The notes beneath the pieces were generated by a model. That model made no database searches, was not told the origin of the DNA, and saw only the letters and a list, made by a program, of their open reading frames with translations. A stretch of 64,000 nucleotides of DNA from Salinibacterium sp. ZJ450. GTDB taxonomy: Bacteria > Actinomycetota > Actinomycetes > Actinomycetales > Microbacteriaceae. The stretch lies in assembly GCF_011751885.2 (NCBI RefSeq), contig NZ_CP061771.1, positions 2,294,001 through 2,358,000 of the forward strand. Reading direction: 5' to 3'. The translations under genes were made by a program, and so were the position numbers. Below are positions 50,556-59,834 of the stretch, in pieces. Within the stretch, counting starts at the first letter, position 1. Every line of letters starts with the position of its first letter.

Positions 50556-52097
50556 TCACAGGATGGAGTTCGAGGCGAGTTCGATGGCGATCTCATCCCA
50601 CCAGGTGCCTGCCGCGGGCCCGCCGTTGCAGAGGCCGTCCGAGGTTCCGACGGTCTTGATCCAGAGGCTGGCGTCCTGGTTGCCGTGGTTGGCCACGCCC
50701 GGGACCTCGCCTAGCGCTCGCCCGCGCGGGTTGCACCATTCTCCGTTGGCACCGTTGCCGTTCCGGCTGGTGTCGATCACGTAGTTCTTGCCGCCGAGCA
50801 GCCGGGACAGCTCATCGGCGTAGGCGCGCTCCTCGGCGGTGTGCTTGTAGTTGGACACGTTGACCGCGAACCCGCGCACCTCCTCGACCCCCGCTCCGAC
50901 GAGCCGGCTCGCCATCTCCGAGGGCGGCACGGAGTTGCTCGTGCCGGCATCGATGTACACGGTGGCCCCGCTGGCTGCCATGTTCTTCGCGGCATAGTTC
51001 AGCAGGCCGAGGCGGTCGCCCTGCAAGTCGGGACAGCGACCCAGCTGCAGGAGTGCATCCGGCTCCAGCACCACGGCGAGGCGTTTTCCCGCGATGCCTG
51101 CCGCAATGGCCCGGATCCACTCGTAGTAGGCCTCTGCCGACAGCCCGCCGGCGGAATGCCCAGTGCAGTCCCGGCCGGGAATGCCGTAGATGACGAGCAC
51201 GCCTGTCTGCCCGGCGTCGAGAGCGCGCTGCGCGTATTGCGACACGGTGGTCTCCGTCTTCGTGAGCGGTGTCCAGTCGCCCACCCACTTGGTTCCGGCG
51301 TATCTGCTGATCTTGTCGATTTCGGCGGCCCCGACGAGGTCGCCGCCGAGGCGGAGGCGGGTGGCCGCTGCCACTGACGGATGCGCCGGATCAACATACG
51401 GCGTGCTGGTCGTGAATGGGTTGGATCCTAAGTCGGCCGATTCAGGGACCATCGGCGTCGGTGACCCTTCGCCGCGCCACTGCGCGTCGCTGATCGGCGT
51501 TGCCATCCCGTTCACTTGCTTCACCACCTGACTACTCCCGACATCCCTCAAGAAGTACGTGTTTACCCTCCGGGTGATCGTCAGGGTGTCCACTGCGGCG
51601 TACTCGGCGTCCGTGGCGTGGCGCCATGTTCCGAGTGGGGCGCGCACCAGCAGTTCCTGCGGCGCCGAGGCGTAGGTGTAGTACTCCAGCGCCGGTTGCC
51701 GGTCAACGTTCCGCGGTGTCGGTGACCCTTCGTAGCTCCAGTGCAGCTCGGTGAGCGCTGTCACGGTTTCTCCGGTTACCTTGAACAGCTGGCCATCGGC
51801 CTCCACTCGCAGGAACTGGGTGGACCGGTGGGTGATGGCATCGGCCGGCACGAGAGCGACCTCGGCGGGCGTCAGGGCCTTCCAGCCCGTGGCGGTCTTG
51901 CCGAGAGTCTCGCTGGGTGTCGATGCATATGTGACGTACGCCGTGTAGGTGCCGGCCGCGGTAGCAGGCACCGGTGTGGTGCCGATCAGGAACGCGGCAG
52001 CGACGGCCACGGCGATGGTGGTGGTGCTGGTTCTTGTGCCAGTGGTTGTGCGGATCTGGCCGATTTTGGGCACGACGAATAGAGCGAACATTTTCAT
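50556..52097 (-). CDS. secreted glycoside hydrolase family 6 (cellulase) with tandem N-terminal modules
   Basis: A 513-residue secreted beta-1,4-glucanase. A long positively charged n-region precedes a hydrophobic segment (about residues 28-48) ending ATAA, a probable signal peptidase site. Two similar ~76-residue modules follow, 54-128 and 139-215, each starting YxTYASxPxE and ending W-x2-EGSPTP. The GH6 domain begins near 225 and contains VIYGIPGRDCTGHSAGG (303-319, putative acid D310), VVLEPDAL (342-349) and LWIKTVGTSDG with NGGPAAG (478-497, D487 region). Usual GH6 text at that point is GESDG; here it is GTSDG. The modules are unlike ordinary cellulose-binding domains. Confidence 0.88.
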   Translation of the reverse strand: MKMFALFVVPKIGQIRTTTGTRTSTTTIAVAVAAAFLIGTTPVPATAAGTYTAYVTYASTPSETLGKTATGWKALTPAEVALVPADAITHRSTQFLRVEADGQLFKVTGETVTALTELHWSYEGSPTPRNVDRQPALEYYTYASAPQELLVRAPLGTWRHATDAEYAAVDTLTITRRVNTYFLRDVGSSQVVKQVNGMATPISDAQWRGEGSPTPMVPESADLGSNPFTTSTPYVDPAHPSVAAATRLRLGGDLVGAAEIDKISRYAGTKWVGDWTPLTKTETTVSQYAQRALDAGQTGVLVIYGIPGRDCTGHSAGGLSAEAYYEWIRAIAAGIAGKRLAVVLEPDALLQLGRCPDLQGDRLGLLNYAAKNMAASGATVYIDAGTSNSVPPSEMASRLVGAGVEEVRGFAVNVSNYKHTAEERAYADELSRLLGGKNYVIDTSRNGNGANGEWCNPRGRALGEVPGVANHGNQDASLWIKTVGTSDGLCNGGPAAGTWWDEIAIELASNSIL

Positions 52098-52352
52098 GGT
52101 GATTTCGCTTCCCAGAGGTGGATTTCTGGCCGGTCTACGCATACGAGACGGGACTCTGAGCCAGGAGAGCCTCAAGCATCACATCGCGGCCGGGGGCAGC
52201 GGAAGCCTCATTTCGGGGGACGTGCCACGCCACCCGCGACGAGGCGACGGTGACCGGTAGGCAGATTCCGGTTGGCAGATTTAGGTGAGACCTTCACCCG
52301 GCTGACCTACCATGACAGGGTCAACCCATTTCCTTTCCGGAAGGGTGCCAGC
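52098..52352. other. divergent intergenic region, no gene seen
   Basis: A 255-base gap between the GH6 gene and the DUF151 gene. It contains GGAAGGGTGCC as the ribosome site of the latter and probably both promoters. No strong inverted repeat, tRNA or small gene is visible. Confidence 0.5.
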
Positions 52353-52850
52353 ATGGTCAACGTGCGCATCGCCGGCGTCGCCATCGATTCCCGCGGGCAA
52401 CACCTCATTCTGTTGAAACCGCTCACCGACGACGCGGGCACCGGCCGGATGCTGCCGATCTGGATTGGCCCGCAGGAGGCCACGTCGATCCTGATTGCGC
52501 TCGAGGGTATCGAGCCGCCGCGGCCGCTGTCGCACGACCTCATGACGACGCTGCTCGCGGCGGTGGGCGCCACCGTCGAGCGCGTCGACGTCACCCGCAT
52601 CGACGAGGGCACCTACTACGCGGAGATCACGCTGCGCACCGCGCACGGCACGCTGGTGATCGACTCGCGCCCGTCCGACGCGATCGCCTTGGCAGCCAGA
52701 GTCGACGCCCCCATCTCAGTCGCCGACGAGGTGCTGGAGGAAGCGGGCATCGCGGACGAGAGCGAGCAGCCGCACGACGACGAGGAGCAACGGCTGGCCG
52801 AGTTCCGCAAGTTCCTCGACGAGGTCGACCCCGACGATTTCCAGGGCTGA
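52353..52850 (+). CDS. bifunctional nuclease family (DUF151) protein
   Basis: A 165-residue protein: VRIAGVAIDSRGQHLILLKP, then LPIWIGPQEATSILIALEG, RPLSHDLMTTLLAAVGA and VIDSRPSDAIALAARVDAP (about residues 100-118). This is the DUF151 core; a plant member has dual RNase/DNase activity and bacterial members are mostly unstudied. The C-terminus is acidic (EQPHDDEEQRLAEFRKFLDE). GGAAGGG lies about nine bases before the ATG. Confidence 0.87.
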   Translation: MVNVRIAGVAIDSRGQHLILLKPLTDDAGTGRMLPIWIGPQEATSILIALEGIEPPRPLSHDLMTTLLAAVGATVERVDVTRIDEGTYYAEITLRTAHGTLVIDSRPSDAIALAARVDAPISVADEVLEEAGIADESEQPHDDEEQRLAEFRKFLDEVDPDDFQG

Positions 52851-52897
52851 GCGGCGCCCGTCATGCCGTTACCCGTGATTAATGCCAGACATCGTTT

Positions 52898-52903
52898 TAC
52901 GCT
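52898..52903 (+). promoter_or_regulatory. putative -10 box of the DUF2277 gene
   Basis: TACGCT, six bases before the ATG at 52910. Confidence 0.45.
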
Positions 52904-52909
52904 CGATGC

Positions 52910-53182
52910 ATGTGCAGGAACATCCATACTCTTCACAATTTCGAGCCGGCTGCCACCGACGATGAGGTCCATGCCGCCGCACTGCAGTTCGTCCGCAAGA
53001 TCAGCGGCACGACCAAACCGTCGAAGGCGAACATCGCGGCATTCGAGCAGGCGGTCGAGGAGATCGCCCACATCTCGCGGCACCTGCTCGACGATCTGGT
53101 GACGGCCGCTCCCCCGAAGAACCGCGAGGTGGAGGCTGCCAAGGCGCGCGCCCGGGCCGCCACCCGCTATTCGGCAGCCTGA
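52910..53182 (+). CDS. DUF2277 protein
   Basis: A 90-residue protein starting MCRNIHTLHNFEPAATDDEV and continuing ALQFVRKISGTTKPSKANIA, which is the DUF2277 pattern including the Cys at position 2. Helical, soluble, of unknown role. No SD; a TACGCT box lies six bases upstream. Its end overlaps the convergent ASCH-domain gene by 16 bases. Confidence 0.87.
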   Translation: MCRNIHTLHNFEPAATDDEVHAAALQFVRKISGTTKPSKANIAAFEQAVEEIAHISRHLLDDLVTAAPPKNREVEAAKARARAATRYSAA

Positions 53183-53718
53183 CGCGACAGGTGGCCGGCC
53201 GATCCGAGCTCCGTGTCGGCAAGCTCCGGTGGCCAGACGATCTGGAACCGCTCGAACACAATCTCGTGGTCGTCGGTGAAGCTGTGCCCGCGGGCGGCGC
53301 AGGTGCGCTCCCAGTAGCGGCGGTGGCCAGTCAGCCAGCTTTCGAGCGAGCCGTAATCCTCCCCCTCGTCGCGGGCAAACGCGGCATCCGCGCTCGCAAT
53401 GGTGCCGATCCGCAGCTCCGTGCTGCGCAGGATGACCGTCGGCTTTCCCGGTCCGTCGCATGCCACCCAGTGCGATCCGACCCGCGGCAACGGTTCGTCG
53501 CGGGCGCGGAACTCGTCGACGAGGTCGGCGGTCGCCCGCTTCGTGCCATTCACAACCAGCCCGAGGAGTTCGTCCGAGAGTTCGGCCGAATCCCCGAAGC
53601 GGTCGACCGCGTGATCTGGGTCAGCATCGGCAGCGGCGGGATGCGCGGTCCCGTACTCCGCCCAGAATCGTTCGGCGGCCGCCAGGTCGAGTGGGGCGGC
53701 GGGCGTGCGTTCCATCAC
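53167..53718 (-). CDS. ASCH-domain protein
   Basis: A 183-residue protein. The ASCH fold is recognised from LGLVVNGTKRATADLVDEF (about residues 52-70), GSHWVACDGPGKPTVILRST (about 81-100) and the later FERFQIVW strand. ASCH proteins are RNA-binding-like (PUA-related) and some act as ribonucleases or coactivators. Start is GTG at 53718 or ATG one codon later; either overlaps the upstream gene (GTGATG). Confidence 0.83.
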   Translation of the reverse strand: MMERTPAAPLDLAAAERFWAEYGTAHPAAADADPDHAVDRFGDSAELSDELLGLVVNGTKRATADLVDEFRARDEPLPRVGSHWVACDGPGKPTVILRSTELRIGTIASADAAFARDEGEDYGSLESWLTGHRRYWERTCAARGHSFTDDHEIVFERFQIVWPPELADTELGSAGHLSRQAAE

Positions 53719-54350
53719 GCGCGGTCGGCGACCGCGGCGAGGAGCACCGACTCGGGCTGAGTCTCCCAGGTGCCGGTCAAGGTCTGAAGCACGCGCGTCG
53801 GGAGCCCGGTACCGAGTTCGCGAACCAGCAGCAGTTCGAACGCCGGGGTGGTGATGGTGGTCACAGCGCCCTGTGTGGTGGTCTCGACCGGGTGTACCGC
53901 GAGGTCGTCGATTGCCTCGCTGCCGCTCCCCCGCACCTCGGCGCTGCCCGGGGTCGGCTCCAGAACGCCTTGCGTCTCAAAGAACAGGTCGGCTTCGCGT
54001 CCACCGGCAAGGATTGCCTGCGCAAGCACCTGGGCGTACACCGGGTCACCGACGGCGTCGTAGAACCACCGCGTGCCCAGCACCGAGTGTTCGGAGGTGC
54101 CGATCAGCCACGCCTCCGCTCCGGCAAGCGGAGCACCCCGATAGGTGAGCGGCACCTGCAGTTCTGGGCCGTCGCCGGCGCGCAGGATCATCGTCTCGAC
54201 CCCGACCTCACCGGCCGGGTCGTCGAACCGGTAGGCGGCGACCCGTTCCCACGGCTCGGCGGAGTCGTAGGCCCACGGCTGGTCGTTCAGCCAGGGTGAG
54301 ATCAGGTCAAGCTTCGAGGGATGCAGTTCTGCTCGATGAAGGATCGCCAT
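53715..54350 (-). CDS. maltokinase N-terminal-cap-like domain protein
   Basis: A 211-residue protein beginning MAILHRAELHPSKLDLISPW with LNDQPWAYDSAE (about 21-32), the pattern of stand-alone proteins resembling the N-terminal cap of mycobacterial maltokinase. The rest is beta-rich with no kinase motif. Actinobacterial members are uncharacterised. Overlaps the ASCH gene. TAACCT lies six bases before the ATG and there is no SD. Confidence 0.75.
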   Translation of the reverse strand: MAILHRAELHPSKLDLISPWLNDQPWAYDSAEPWERVAAYRFDDPAGEVGVETMILRAGDGPELQVPLTYRGAPLAGAEAWLIGTSEHSVLGTRWFYDAVGDPVYAQVLAQAILAGGREADLFFETQGVLEPTPGSAEVRGSGSEAIDDLAVHPVETTTQGAVTTITTPAFELLLVRELGTGLPTRVLQTLTGTWETQPESVLLAAVADRA

Positions 54351-54356
54351 CCGGAC

Positions 54357-54362
54357 AGGTTA
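54357..54362 (-). promoter_or_regulatory. putative -10 box
   Basis: TAACCT on the minus strand, six bases before the ATG at 54350. Confidence 0.45.
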
Positions 54363-54472
54363 CTGGGAGTTCACGTCAGTCGGCCGACGGTATGGCGCGC
54401 ACGCGGTTGTTGCGGGCGTCATGGGTGAGCTCGACCAAGCCGAGGGCCTCACTGCTCGCACATCCGGCAAGT

Positions 54473-54505
54473 GAAAAGGCCCGGAATCTCAACGATTCCG
54501 GGCCT
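54473..54505 (-). terminator. rho-independent terminator of the initiator tRNA
   Basis: 12-bp arms AGGCCCGGAATC (54477-54488) and GATTCCGGGCCT (54494-54505) with a five-base loop, followed on the minus strand by TTTTC. It begins seven bases after the tRNA 3' end. Confidence 0.85.
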
Positions 54506-54511
54506 TCTTTG

Positions 54512-54585
54512 TTGCGGGGGCAGGATTTGAACCTACGACCTCTGGGTTATGAGCCCAGCGAGCTACCGAACTGCTCCACCCCGCG
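54512..54585 (-). tRNA. initiator tRNA-Met (fMet), anticodon CAT
   Basis: A 74-nt cloverleaf. The anticodon arm reads GGG-CTCATAA-CCC; three consecutive G-C pairs here are the hallmark of initiator tRNA. The first base C1 faces A72, the second initiator mark, and the discriminator is A73. The T arm contains GGTTCAAATCC. The 3' CCA is not encoded. Confidence 0.96.
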
Positions 54586-54703
54586 GCACAAGAACTAACT
54601 TATCACGGGGTTTGCGGCAACGCGAATCGAGCGGCCCGTTCGGGCCAGTCTCGCGCCGCGCAGACACCGCCGGGACCGCGCAGAACGGCAGCAAAACGTG
54701 ACG

Positions 54704-54737
54704 ACACGCCGCCAAAAGACGGTGCTGCACGGCGTGT
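54704..54737 (-). terminator. weak hairpin downstream of the methyltransferase gene
   Basis: 8-bp arms ACACGCCG (54704-54711) and CGGCGTGT (54730-54737), loop 18 bases; on the minus strand CGTCACGTTTTG follows. It sits 21 bases after the methyltransferase stop. Only a possible terminator. Confidence 0.3.
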
Positions 54738-54757
54738 TGCACCGAATCGCTGCTGTT

Positions 54758-55633
54758 TTACGCGCGCGCACCGATCGACAGCCCCAGCGGCAGCCACTTT
54801 TTGCCCGGCCAGCCATAGAGTCCGTTGCCGTGATCGACGAGCGAGTCGTACATCTTCCACGGCACCTCATAGTGCTCGTGCAGAAACTCGATGGCGAGGC
54901 CGGCCGCCTGCAGCGCCGTCACGATCTCGGACAGCGGGTGCATCCACTCGTGGGTGACCGTGTTCGTGGTGGTCGCCGTCTCGTCGGCGTAGTCGTCGCT
55001 CTCATTCACGATGTCGGCGACACCGTCGGTGTCGTAGGCGTAGACGAACTTCGGCAGCTCTGAGCCGGAACTGTCGAAGACGTGGGCGGTCGGATGTCCG
55101 TCGGCGAAGTACAGCGCACCGCCCGGCTTCAGATACCAGGCGATGATGCGCGCCCACTCGTCGAGGTCGGGCAGCCAGCCCACGGTGCCCCAGGTGGTGT
55201 AGACGAGGTCGAAGGACTCCGGCTCGGGCAGGATGTGCCGGGCGTCGTAGACGTTCGCGTGCACGAACCGGGCCCGACCGTCCAGGCCGACCTCGCGGGC
55301 CAGGGCTCTCGCCTGCAGGATGGCGGGCTTGGAGAAGTCGATGCCGACGACGCTGGCGCCCTGCTGGGCGATCGCCAAGCTGTCTCCGCCGAAGTGGCAT
55401 TGCAGGTGCAGCACCCGGATGCCGGTCAGCCCGTCGGGCAGCAGCTGGTCGAGTTCCTGCTGCTCCATCGGAAGCAGGCGCGCCGTGCCGGCGCGCAGGT
55501 CGGACTGGTCGTACATGGCGCTCGCCACATGGATCGGGACGAGCTCGTCCCAGAGCGCCCGGTTCAGCTCGAGCCAGTCCCCGCCGTGCAGATCGACACG
55601 ATCAGCACGGCGGGGATCCGACTCGTCAGCCAT
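54758..55633 (-). CDS. SAM-dependent methyltransferase
   Basis: A 291-residue class I methyltransferase. Motif I is VLHLQCHFGGDSLAIAQQGA (about residues 73-92) with VVGIDFSKPAI (about 94-104), post-I FVHANVYDARHIL and motif IV FDLVYTTWGTVGWLPDLDEW. The QCHFGxDSL variant is typical of an actinobacterial group of unknown substrate. It follows the UPF0182 gene by four bases... on the opposite end, that is, UPF0182 ends 5 bases upstream of this ATG only in position, since both are on the minus strand and UPF0182 is transcribed first. Co-transcription is likely. Confidence 0.87.
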   Translation of the reverse strand: MADESDPRRADRVDLHGGDWLELNRALWDELVPIHVASAMYDQSDLRAGTARLLPMEQQELDQLLPDGLTGIRVLHLQCHFGGDSLAIAQQGASVVGIDFSKPAILQARALAREVGLDGRARFVHANVYDARHILPEPESFDLVYTTWGTVGWLPDLDEWARIIAWYLKPGGALYFADGHPTAHVFDSSGSELPKFVYAYDTDGVADIVNESDDYADETATTTNTVTHEWMHPLSEIVTALQAAGLAIEFLHEHYEVPWKMYDSLVDHGNGLYGWPGKKWLPLGLSIGARA

Positions 55634-55637
55634 CTGG

Positions 55638-58559
55638 CTACTGGCCCTCAATCACGTTGCTCGCCGCGATCGCGCGCTCCAGCGCGGCCTGCAGGCGCTC
55701 GTCGGCCTCGGCTGCGGCGACCAGGTCGTTCGCGGCGTACGCGGCCTCGCGCTCCCGCAGCGCGTTGTTGGCGTCCTCCAGCGCGGACTGCAGGTCCGCT
55801 TCGGCACCCGGGGCCGGTGTCTCGGGCGTGGTGGGAGTCTCCGGCGTGGTGGGCGTCCCACCCGGGACCTCCTCGACCGGGGGCAGACCGGTATCGCCGG
55901 CATCCGCGCCCGAGTCTCCGCCGAACAGCGAGTCCAGTGCCGCGTCGAGGGTGTCCTCGAACGCGATCTGGTCGCCGAACGACACCAGGATCTTCTGCAG
56001 AACGGGATACGAGGTCTCCGTCGTGGACTTCACATAGACCGGCTGCACGTAAAGCAGACCTCCACCCACCGGAAGGGTGAGCAGGTTACCGCTCAGCACG
56101 CTGGTCTCACCCTGTCGCAACAGGTTCAGCTCGCGCGAGACGGTGGGGTCGGCGTTGAAGTTCGCCTGCACCTGGCCCGGACCCGGCACCACCGTCTCCC
56201 TGGGCAGGGTCAACAGCGTTAGCTTGCCGTAATCCTCCGAGACTTCTCCCGCAGTATTCCCCGCGTCGGCGTTCGCCGACAGGTAACCGAACAGCACATT
56301 TCGGCTGGATTCAGCGCTACCGCTCGGAATGTACGTCGAGTAGATCGAGAACGCAGGAGCCGTCTGCCCCGGCATCTGCATCGTCAGGTAGTACGGCGGC
56401 TGCAGCGGCGGGTTCGTCGTGGTCGCGGTGGGCTCGTTCGGCGTCACCCACGCGTCATCCCGCGAGTAGAACGAACCCGGGCCGGTCACGTGGTAGGTGC
56501 CGAGGATGGCGCGCTGCACCTTGAACAGGTCAGCCGGGTAACGCACGTGGCTCATCAGCTCGCCGCTGATCTTGCTGATCGGTTCTACCGTGGTCGGGAA
56601 GATCTTCTGCCAGGTCTGCAGCAGCGGGTCTTCCTCGTCCCAGGCGTACAGCGTCACGCTGCCGTCGTAGGCGTCGACGGTGGCCTTCACCGAGTTGCGG
56701 ATGTAGTTGATGTCGTTGAACGCCACCACCGGCTGCGGCGTGTAGGTGTCGGCGATCACGTCTTCGAGCTGTTCCACCCGCGAGTACGGGTACTCGGAGG
56801 TGGTGGTGTAGCCGTCGACGATCCAGACCAGCTTCTCGTCAACGACCGCCGGGTAGGCGTCGCTGTCGAGGGTGAGGTACGGGGCGACCTTCTGCACGCG
56901 CTCGCGCGGGTCGCGGTCGTAGAGGATCTGCGACTCGTTGTTCACGGCATCCGACAGCACGATCTGCTCTGACTGGAATTTGATCGCGTAGACCAGCTTC
57001 TTGAAGAAGTTGTCGAGCAACGGGCCGCCGTTGTCCTCGAAGGTGGTGGTGGTGTTCTGGGCACCTTCCTGGTCGCTGGACGGGTAGTCGAGCTCGACGT
57101 CCGTGGCACCTTCGGGTGCGCCCACGATGGAATACAGCGGCGAGGACTCACCGAAGTACACCCGGGGCTCGAAATCGCCGAGCGCGCCGGCCGTGGGGAT
57201 GTCGGACTGCAGGAACACCGGCTGGCCATCGGCCGAGCGCTGGTTGCCGTATGCCGCGACCACACCATATCCGTGTGTGTAGACGACCGTGCTGTTGTAC
57301 CAGCTGACGTCGTCGCCGAGTCCGTTCTGGTTCAGCTCACGCACGGCGATCACGGTGTCGGTCATCTTGCCGTCGATTTCGTAGCGGTCGACGTCGAGGT
57401 GCGGCGGGAAGTCGTAGTAGTTGCGGAACTGCTGCAACTGCCCGAACGCGTCGGTGACGAGCGCGGGGTCGATGATGCGGATGTTCGCGGTGGTCTCGGC
57501 GTCGGCGCGCAGCGCACCGGGGGCCGCGTCGGTGGTGGCGTTGTACGGCACCGACTCGGCGACGTCGACGCCGTAGGCCGCGCGGGTGGCCTCGATGTTG
57601 CGGGAGATGAACTCCGCTTCGACGGTCGCCTCACTCGGGTCGACCTGGAAGCGCTGCACGATGAACGGGTACACCCCACCGATGACGAGGCTCGACACGA
57701 TCAGCAGCGCGGTACCGATCAGCGGCAGACGCCAGCGGCCGATGATCGCGGTGACCACGAACAGGATGGCGATGACGGCTGCAATGCCACCCAGGATGGC
57801 GCGGCCCGGGATCACCGCATGCACCTCGGTGTAGCCGGCACCGGTCTGCAGGTAGCCGGCGCTCGCCTCGGTGAGGGTGGAGTACTGGTCAAGCCAGATG
57901 CTGATTGCCTGCAGGGCCAGGTAGAGCGCGCCGGTAATGGCCAGCTGCACCCGTGCGGTCTTCGAGATGCGAACCTCGCGACCATTCACCCGGAAGGCGC
58001 CGTAGAGGTAGCTGGTGGCGACCGCGGCGAGGCCGGAGATCAGCACGACCGCGGAGGCGAAGGCCAGAACGGCGTGGTAGAACGGCAGTTCGAAGACGTA
58101 GAAGCCGATGTCGAGCCCGAACTGCGGGTCGGTCTCACCGAACGGCGTGCGGTTCAGCCACTGCAGCACCACCGGCCAGCGGCTTGAGGCGGCGATACCG
58201 GCGAACAGGCCGAGCACCGCCGGGATGCCGTACATGGCGAGGCGACGCAGCGGCTCGATCACCTGCTGGTAGCGGTCGAGCTGCGCGTTCAGCTTGGCGT
58301 AGACCGGACGCCGGCGGAACGCGATCTCGATGCTCGCCCAGACCGGGACGGCCATGGCCAGGAACCCGATCAGGAACATCACCGCGGTGGCGATCCACTG
58401 CGTGGTGAGCACGTTGAGGAAGCCCAGCTGGTCGAACCACAGCACGTCGGCGTAGAGCCCGGAGAACACAAAGAACAGAATGACCAGCACCGCGAGCACG
58501 GCTGCCGTGATGGCGAGCGTGGCGCGTGAGCGATTGGCGGGCGGCGTTGCGTTAGACAA
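55638..58559 (-). CDS. UPF0182 family large membrane protein
   Basis: A 973-residue protein. Seven or so helices occupy residues 1-320; a large extracytoplasmic region follows, including VTDAFGQLQQFRNYYDFPPH, RDPRERVQKVAPYLTLD and YQMPGQ-like repeats. The C-terminus (about 885-973) has a Pro/Thr repeat (TPTTPETPTTPETPAPG) and a helical coil. Homologue of mycobacterial Rv3193c by motif and gene order. TTG is the likely start, with AGGAG nine bases upstream; no nearby ATG fits. Confidence 0.88.
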   Translation of the reverse strand: MSNATPPANRSRATLAITAAVLAVLVILFFVFSGLYADVLWFDQLGFLNVLTTQWIATAVMFLIGFLAMAVPVWASIEIAFRRRPVYAKLNAQLDRYQQVIEPLRRLAMYGIPAVLGLFAGIAASSRWPVVLQWLNRTPFGETDPQFGLDIGFYVFELPFYHAVLAFASAVVLISGLAAVATSYLYGAFRVNGREVRISKTARVQLAITGALYLALQAISIWLDQYSTLTEASAGYLQTGAGYTEVHAVIPGRAILGGIAAVIAILFVVTAIIGRWRLPLIGTALLIVSSLVIGGVYPFIVQRFQVDPSEATVEAEFISRNIEATRAAYGVDVAESVPYNATTDAAPGALRADAETTANIRIIDPALVTDAFGQLQQFRNYYDFPPHLDVDRYEIDGKMTDTVIAVRELNQNGLGDDVSWYNSTVVYTHGYGVVAAYGNQRSADGQPVFLQSDIPTAGALGDFEPRVYFGESSPLYSIVGAPEGATDVELDYPSSDQEGAQNTTTTFEDNGGPLLDNFFKKLVYAIKFQSEQIVLSDAVNNESQILYDRDPRERVQKVAPYLTLDSDAYPAVVDEKLVWIVDGYTTTSEYPYSRVEQLEDVIADTYTPQPVVAFNDINYIRNSVKATVDAYDGSVTLYAWDEEDPLLQTWQKIFPTTVEPISKISGELMSHVRYPADLFKVQRAILGTYHVTGPGSFYSRDDAWVTPNEPTATTTNPPLQPPYYLTMQMPGQTAPAFSIYSTYIPSGSAESSRNVLFGYLSANADAGNTAGEVSEDYGKLTLLTLPRETVVPGPGQVQANFNADPTVSRELNLLRQGETSVLSGNLLTLPVGGGLLYVQPVYVKSTTETSYPVLQKILVSFGDQIAFEDTLDAALDSLFGGDSGADAGDTGLPPVEEVPGGTPTTPETPTTPETPAPGAEADLQSALEDANNALREREAAYAANDLVAAAEADERLQAALERAIAASNVIEGQ

Positions 58560-58724
58560 AGAGGGTGCTCCTGGCTGCGATTGGGCGGTCTCGTCTCATC
58601 TTAAGGGGGCACCTGAGCTTTGCCGGGGCAAACCCACTGCACCGGCTGCGAGAATGCCTCGAATCCGGTAACGAATCGGCCACCGACGGCAATCAGCCCG
58701 CTCGCGGCCGGATGCAGTGGCGCG

Positions 58725-59834
58725 CTACTCGGCGGAGCAGCCGGGCAGTGCGGCGGTGTCGCCGGCGGCGATGCCGTCCAGCGCCGCGATGGCGTCATCC
58801 AGAGTCGACACGGCGAACACCTCGAGGCCGTCCGGAACGTTGCCGGCCACCTCGGCGCAGTTGGCCTGCGGGGCGAGGAACCAGTCCGCGCCCGCCTCGA
58901 CGGCGCCGTGCATCTTCTGCCGGATGCCGCCGATCCCGCCGACCTCGCCGGAGGCGTTGATGGTGCCCGTGCCCGCGACATCCTCTCCCCCGGTCAATGC
59001 GCCGGGAGTGAGTTTGTCGACGATGCCCAAGGCGAACATCATGCCGGCGCTCGGACCGCCGACGTTCTCGATCTGGATGTCGACCTCGAACGGGAAGTCG
59101 TAGCTGCCGCCGATCAGGATGCCGACCACCGGGGTGGGCTCGGGGCTGTCGCTGAGCTCGGGCGTCACCTGCACTTCGCGGGTCTCACCGTCGCGTTCGA
59201 TCACGAGGGTCGCCGGCTTTGATGTGCCGTTCTCGGCGATCGCGGCGCGGAGGCCGGTGACATCCGTGAACGTCTGGCCGTTCAGGCTGATGATGGTGTC
59301 GCCGACGGCGAGCAGACCATCGGATGCCCCGTCCCTCTGGGTTTCGACCACGGTGAGTTGGCTGGTGAACTGGTAGCCGAGCTCGGTGAGCGCCGAGGCG
59401 ACCGCCTCGCGCTGCGAGTTCTCCATGTCGACGCGGCTCTGTTCGCTCGACTGCTTCTCGGTGACGCCCTCGGGGAAGACGCTCTCCACTGGCACGACCG
59501 CCTGGCTCTGGGTGAACCAGGCACCGATCACGCTGAGCCAGCCGGGCAGGTGCTCGGGGTTGCCGGTCACACTGACGGTGAGCAGGTTCAGCGAGCCCTC
59601 GGTGGGATAGGTCTCCTCGGTCGGGATCGAGATGAGCGGCACCTGCTGCTTCTCGACCGTGACCTCACCGAGGGTGTCGAAGACCGGCCCGGGCTTCTCG
59701 ATCACATACGGCGCGGGGATCAGCGCGAGGCTGGCGGCAGCGAGCGCGCCCACACCGAGCAGCGACCAACCGACCCATCCACCAGCGCGACGCCGACTGG
59801 GGGTGGTCGGCGTACTATCGTCGAAAAGAGCCAC
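58725..59834 (-). CDS. PDZ domain Lon-like (YlbL-type) serine protease, membrane-anchored
   Basis: A 369-residue protein: one transmembrane helix (about residues 20-40), a PDZ domain (about 165-230; GLLAVGDTIISLNGQTF) and a Lon-type protease domain with S262 (GGPSAGMMFALG) and K307 (GIRQKMHGAVEAG). It acts outside the membrane. The GTG at 59834 has AAGGA eight bases upstream; a longer open frame exists but lacks similarity. Synteny with UPF0182 and the zinc-protease family gene is conserved in actinobacteria. Confidence 0.91.
   Translation of the reverse strand: MALFDDSTPTTPSRRRAGGWVGWSLLGVGALAAASLALIPAPYVIEKPGPVFDTLGEVTVEKQQVPLISIPTEETYPTEGSLNLLTVSVTGNPEHLPGWLSVIGAWFTQSQAVVPVESVFPEGVTEKQSSEQSRVDMENSQREAVASALTELGYQFTSQLTVVETQRDGASDGLLAVGDTIISLNGQTFTDVTGLRAAIAENGTSKPATLVIERDGETREVQVTPELSDSPEPTPVVGILIGGSYDFPFEVDIQIENVGGPSAGMMFALGIVDKLTPGALTGGEDVAGTGTINASGEVGGIGGIRQKMHGAVEAGADWFLAPQANCAEVAGNVPDGLEVFAVSTLDDAIAALDGIAAGDTAALPGCSAE

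Noticed and set aside
54512-54585. Integration site at the initiator tRNA
   Set aside because: No integrase, no duplicated tRNA 3' end and no foreign gene block on either side within the window.
57273-58187. Plus-strand frame inside the UPF0182 gene
   Set aside because: Antisense shadow of a conserved membrane protein; Val/Asp/Gly/Arg-rich without fold.
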